NCBI GenBank assembly: GCA_015066095.1
Contig: SVPC01000011.1
Coordinates: 1-48,056 of the forward strand
Source of the DNA: Oscillospiraceae bacterium
GTDB taxonomy: Bacteria > Bacillota > Clostridia > Oscillospirales > Acutalibacteraceae
Length of the DNA: 48,056 bases
Reading direction: 5' to 3'
This document shows positions 46,550-48,056 of this stretch, one piece after another. The notes below the pieces were generated by a model that was given only the letters and a program-made list of their open reading frames with translations, ran no database searches and had not been told where the DNA came from. Positions within the stretch are counted from its first letter, which is position 1, and the number at the start of each line of letters is the position of its first letter. Position numbers and translations under genes: made by a program.

Positions 46550-47758
46550 TTGTTACCTATAGTTGAGTTTTTAGGCAGGGAAATAGGCACTTATTCCATT
46601 TGTATGATAGTGGGACTTTTGGTTTCGGCTTTTTTAGCCTATCATCTTGGCAAACGCGACGGCTTTTCTTTGGAAGAAATTGTTTTTGTTGTGCTTTGGA
46701 TTGCTTTAGGTATCGTTTTAGGCGGTCATTTGCTTTACGGTATTACGCATTACGATGTGCTTGTACATATGTTTAGTAATTTATCCAAACTCGGTTTCAA
46801 GCAAATTTGGAGCACACTTGTGGCAGTCTTTGGCGGTATGGTTTTCTACGGTGGTTTTATCGGTGCGATATTTACCCTTAAAATTTATACGCGAAAGTTT
46901 AAAGAGCCAAAGAAGACCGCAATAATGGATATTTACGCCGTTTGCGTACCGCTTTTCCATTGTTTTGGCAGAATAGGTTGCTTCTTGGGTGGCTGTTGTT
47001 ATGGTGTAGAGTCTAAGTTGGGCTTTACTGTTACAGATAATCAAATAGTGCCCGATGTTAATGGTGTGCGCCGTTTACCGGTGGCTCTTATAGAGGCATA
47101 TTTCAATATTTTGCTTTTCTGCTTGCTTTTTAAAATATTCAAAAGTGAAAGATTTAAGGGCAGAATGCTTTACATTTATATGTTCTTCTATTCAATAATT
47201 CGCTTTAATATTGAGTTTTATCGTGGTGACGAAATCAGGGGTATTTGGTTTGGATATTCTACATCACAATGGATAAGTATTGTGTTGTTTGCAATATCTT
47301 TCCTTTATTTTGTTTTCCATTTAAAATCGACTTTTAAAGAGATTTTTAAAAAAGGTGACGGTAGATTACCCACAAATAAAAATATTTACAAAACGATAGC
47401 CTTATCACTTTTGACATTGGGTATTTACGGCATATATGTTATGACTTCGGTGTCACAAAATATAAATAAAGCTGTACCAAATAAAAAGCGCACGATGAAT
47501 TATTGCTTGTTGTATTTTGTTTTCACACCACTTACTTTGGGTATCGCTTTATTGGTGTGGAGATACCATTTAGCTAAAAAGTTGGATAAAGAACTTACCG
47601 ACCGTAATATAGATTATTTGTTTACAAAAGGAGATTTCTGGCTTTGGAATATTTTAGGTGTTATTGTGCTTGTCGGTCCGATTGTTTTCACTCATAAGAT
47701 ACTCAAGGCTATAAATCTTATCAATAAAGATTATAATAAGCAAAACGGATTTGATTAA
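46550..47758 (+). CDS. lgt: prolipoprotein diacylglyceryl transferase with a C-terminal DUF4234-like domain
   Basis: 402 residues. Residues 1-250 are Lgt-like: GTYSICMIVGLL, GGHLLYGI, GGMVFYGGFIGAI and the signature FHCFGRIGCFLGGCCYG (Arg141), with RLPVALIEAYFNILLF and FYRGDEIRG. Clostridia often have GRIGCFLGGCCYG in place of the classic GRIGNFINGE form. Residues about 275-395 are extra: TIALSLLTLGIYGIYVMTSVSQNINK, a second TPLTLGIALLVWRYH, and a third helix; this is the DUF4234 pattern. Lgt lipidates prolipoproteins such as the one at 12.7 kb. The start is TTG 46550, with AAGGTAG upstream. Confidence 0.87.
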   Translation: MLPIVEFLGREIGTYSICMIVGLLVSAFLAYHLGKRDGFSLEEIVFVVLWIALGIVLGGHLLYGITHYDVLVHMFSNLSKLGFKQIWSTLVAVFGGMVFYGGFIGAIFTLKIYTRKFKEPKKTAIMDIYAVCVPLFHCFGRIGCFLGGCCYGVESKLGFTVTDNQIVPDVNGVRRLPVALIEAYFNILLFCLLFKIFKSERFKGRMLYIYMFFYSIIRFNIEFYRGDEIRGIWFGYSTSQWISIVLFAISFLYFVFHLKSTFKEIFKKGDGRLPTNKNIYKTIALSLLTLGIYGIYVMTSVSQNINKAVPNKKRTMNYCLLYFVFTPLTLGIALLVWRYHLAKKLDKELTDRNIDYLFTKGDFWLWNILGVIVLVGPIVFTHKILKAINLINKDYNKQNGFD

Positions 47759-47763
47759 AACGA

Positions 47764-47797
47764 AGCAGGAGAGTATAATCTCTCCTGTTTTGTTTTT
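47764..47797 (+). terminator. terminator after lgt
   Basis: CAGGAGAG (47766-47773) pairs with CTCTCCTG (47780-47787), followed by TTTTGTTTTTG. Confidence 0.88.
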
Positions 47798-47799
47798 GT

Positions 47800-48056
47800 T
47801 AAATTATAGTTTGTCGCGTGCCGCGACGGGCAATTACGCTACGACTTTGCAAGAATTCACAACCATCCACCACGACATTATGGGAAAGGGTAAATTATAG
47901 TTTGTCGGGGAGTTGATTGTATCGCCAGGAAGCCTTCCCCAGTGGGGGAAGGGGAAGATTCCCCCACAGTGTGGGGGAAATGTCGGCAAAGCCGACAAAA
48001 GGGGACGGGTCTGTCAGACCGCGTTAGCGGTGGATGAGGTGTTTTAAATCAATTTT
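47800..48056. repeat. second copy of the dispersed repeat family, cut by the window end
   Basis: No gene. AATTATAGTTTGTCG, a one-base variant of the left-hand element's terminal repeat, occurs twice in direct orientation (47802-47816 and 47893-47907). CGACGGGCAATTACGC (47824-47839), CAGGAAGCCTTCCCC (47926-47940) and a 33-bp block at 48024-48056 are all shared with 31973-32333. About 70 bp of extra palindromes (CCCCCACAGTGTGGGGG, GTCGGCAAAGCCGAC) is inserted here. The element continues past the window. Confidence 0.75.

Overview
The window reads as chromosomal DNA of an AT-rich, endospore-forming member of the Clostridia, probably a gut Oscillospirales-type anaerobe. The reasons are a spoIIAA-spoIIAB-sigF operon, Clostridia-style gene sets (Asp23 / fatty-acid kinase / recG, a FeoA-FeoB system with its small Cys-rich partner), a choloylglycine (bile salt) hydrolase, strong SD sites with Gram-positive spacing, and dispersed palindromic intergenic repeats of the kind common in gut Clostridia. 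No prophage, CRISPR array, intact insertion sequence or rRNA was seen.

Layout. 0.1-0.7 kb: gene-poor, with a REP-like inverted repeat and a 12-13 bp tandem repeat. 0.7-11.5 kb: a signalling region. It starts with a LytS-type histidine kinase and a response regulator with a winged-helix output, followed by small membrane proteins and a GNAT acetyltransferase. Then comes a compact operon: an unrecognised membrane-anchored protein, a 5TM-sensor PP2C phosphatase fused to an RsbW-like ATPase, a STAS protein, a MESH1/SpoT-like HD hydrolase, and a STAS domain fused to an aminoglycoside-phosphotransferase-like kinase. This is the best candidate for an undescribed system. 11.9-19.2 kb: YmdB phosphodiesterase, an orphan peptide-binding lipoprotein, Asp23, FakA, RecG and a DUF1287 protein. 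19.2-24.4 kb (mostly minus strand): bile salt hydrolase, FeoB-associated Cys-rich peptide, FeoB, FeoA, a DtxR-type regulator with three matching 16-bp operators, and ThiT under a TPP riboswitch with a terminator. 24.5-24.7 kb: tRNA-Tyr and tRNA-Thr. 24.9-28.2 kb: a phospholipid cluster (psd, pssA, an LPG-synthase-type membrane protein, PAP2 phosphatase). 28.4-30.2 kb: YtrA-type GntR regulator, ABC ATPase and permease. 30.2-36 kb: rhamnose mutarotase, split ThrE exporter, a mobile-looking repeat element, split TauE permease, an EF-hand-like exported protein, CapA and DUF554. 36.1-40.4 kb: a divergent type IIA topoisomerase pair. 40.5-47.8 kb: valS, folC, spoIIAA-AB-sigF, a DUF4190-like protein and an Lgt with an extra C-terminal membrane domain. 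The window ends inside a second copy of the dispersed repeat.

Two separate partner-switching systems lie in this window. One is the canonical SpoIIAA/AB/SigF sporulation switch. The other, at 5.6-11.5 kb, has no sigma factor beside it but contains two enzymes, a (p)ppGpp-hydrolase-like HD protein and an APH-like kinase. That suggests its output could be enzymatic rather than, or as well as, transcriptional; this is an inference. All family assignments are from reading sequence motifs, without database searches.
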